A DNA stretch of 64,000 bases from an uncultured Desulfosarcina sp. (GTDB lineage Bacteria > Desulfobacterota > Desulfobacteria > Desulfobacterales > Desulfosarcinaceae). Made by a program: the position numbers and the translations under genes. Positions 63,149 through 64,000 of this stretch are shown piece by piece. The DNA lies in NCBI RefSeq assembly GCF_963668215.1, contig NZ_OY764190.1:310001-374000 (forward strand), given 5' to 3'. The notes under the pieces are model-generated. The model did no database searches and was not told where the DNA came from. It worked only from the letters and a program-made list of their open reading frames with translations. Each line of letters starts with the position of its first letter. Position 1 is the stretch's first letter.

Positions 63149-64000
63149 TTAGACTTCTTTAACCACCTCCATCGTCTCCTCATCCGCCCTTCTGATCTGT
63201 TCCTCGTTGGTGGTCGCCATCTCGGCCTTGAAGCACAGCGCCCACATCATAATAATTCCCAGAATCCACCATACGATCTGCCAGGACCACAGCGGAGAAA
63301 AGCCGCAAAAAGAGAATGCCTTGTTGCCCAGCAGGCATGCGGGACCGATGGCGAAAAAGAACCAGATGGGCACAATGATCTTCATCCAGGACCGCCATTT
63401 CCTCCCGCTTTCCGAAGGAGCGTCCACGCTGTCCAGCCAGCCCCGGACTTCCTTCTGCCGCTTGCGCGTCTCCTCGCTGTCCTTAGCGCCCAGACCGCGG
63501 CACAGATAAGCCACCGTCAATCCCACAAACAACCCCCAGAAGGCCGTGTGCATGGAGAGCGGGTAGCGCCAAACGTAATAGGTGAGAAAACAGGCGATAA
63601 TGCCGGCAATCATGCCCAGCGTGGCGCCGATGCTGGGAATCCGCCACCCCCAGTGGACGCCGAGAAGGAGCAGGTACATGAGAAATCCAAATGCCGTGGC
63701 AAACCCGCCGATCATGACGATGGCGTCCCGGGCGGTCAGGCTGACCACAACCGCTGCCAGGGTTACTGCCGTGGACAATGCTCGGTTGACCCAGATCTGT
63801 TCCGCATGGCTGGCGTTTTGTTTGCGAATGTAGCGCCAGTAAACGTCGCGTAGCAGGATCGTACCGCCAGTGCCAATGTACGGGGCGGCCGTGGAGTGGA
63901 TGGCCGCGATAGCGCCTACGAACACCAGCCCCAGCGCCGGTCCCGGCAAAAACTGGGTCATCAGCATGGGCACCACATCGCCGTCCACCTTGGGAGCAAT
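63149..64000 (-). CDS. sodium:solute symporter, 5' end missing
   Basis: The frame is open to the window edge; 283 residues of the C-terminal part are visible. Membrane helices and motifs of the SSS family: GLVFVGAIAAIHSTAAPYIGT, LLRDVYWRYIRKQNASHAEQ, IVMIGGFATAFGFLMYLL. A cytoplasmic stretch (about 190-220 of the visible part) lies between further helices. It uses the sodium gradient to import a small organic solute; the substrate cannot be told. A 28-residue membrane protein follows directly. Confidence 0.9.
   Translation of the reverse strand: MAPKVDGDVVPMLMTQFLPGPALGLVFVGAIAAIHSTAAPYIGTGGTILLRDVYWRYIRKQNASHAEQIWVNRALSTAVTLAAVVVSLTARDAIVMIGGFATAFGFLMYLLLLGVHWGWRIPSIGATLGMIAGIIACFLTYYVWRYPLSMHTAFWGLFVGLTVAYLCRGLGAKDSEETRKRQKEVRGWLDSVDAPSESGRKWRSWMKIIVPIWFFFAIGPACLLGNKAFSFCGFSPLWSWQIVWWILGIIMMWALCFKAEMATTNEEQIRRADEETMEVVKEV

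Overview
The window reads as chromosome from a GC-rich, anaerobic sulfate-reducing deltaproteobacterium (Desulfobacterota, most like the Desulfosarcina/Desulfobacteraceae group). This is an inference from gene content: dsrC, a large HdrA/Flx-type flavin-based electron-transfer operon with two apparent selenoproteins, a rubrerythrin/ferritin-like protein, many PAS histidine kinases and sigma-54 activators, and a conserved small cysteine-rich protein repertoire. No taxonomic marker such as 16S rRNA is present.

1-11 kb is signalling. A truncated PAS sensor kinase with CXXCH-type motifs is followed by a receiver-kinase hybrid and a lone receiver, then a ferritin-like protein-miaA operon. Next comes an unusual cluster: a near-consensus sigma-54 promoter (5391-5406) drives two tandem cysteine-rich GcvH-like proteins whose lipoyl-lysine is replaced (His and Ala). 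Facing them are an archaemetzincin-like protease, an NtrC-type activator and a kinase with an N-terminal Rossmann-like domain.

11.2-19.7 kb is the metabolic core. It holds a 1479-aa HdrA-GltD-HdrA fusion read through an in-frame TGA (Sec60), an MvhD/FlxD protein read through another TGA (Sec67), FlxC-, FlxB- and FlxA-like subunits, then dsrC with its own promoter and a strong terminator. Both TGA codons replace cysteines conserved in the families and are followed at the right distance by a small hairpin. No HdrB/HdrC is encoded here. The likely job is NAD(P)H-linked electron confurcation/bifurcation, with DsrC as a candidate disulfide partner.

19.7-37.6 kb is mixed: a structured inverted-repeat element, yjbQ and a nitrilase-family hydrolase, a DUF2914 protein, a tripartite RND efflux operon with a YkgJ-like protein and a candidate operator, a KH-domain protein, a TIGR03790-like secreted protein with an iron alcohol dehydrogenase, a membrane/TPR protein, a rhomboid protease, and gntR-trpB-trpA preceded by five heptanucleotide repeats.

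37.8-49.2 kb has a receiver-PAS-kinase / sigma-54 activator pair and then a membrane-lipid modification island (FAD amine oxidase, DUF1365-cyclopropane synthase fusion, START-SDR fusion, chalcone-isomerase-like protein, MFS transporter, DUF2177 protein). 49.3-64 kb carries a flavin oxidase-like protein, a MaoC hydratase, an acyl-CoA synthetase, a ferritin-like GGDEF protein, a SPOR protein, a class A penicillin-binding protein, an HD-GYP regulator, a glycosyltransferase/methyltransferase pair and the 3' end of a sodium:solute symporter with a 28-aa membrane protein. Two copies of one dispersed repeat and a 27-bp perfect hairpin lie in this last part. No tRNA, rRNA, CRISPR array, transposase or phage gene was recognised.
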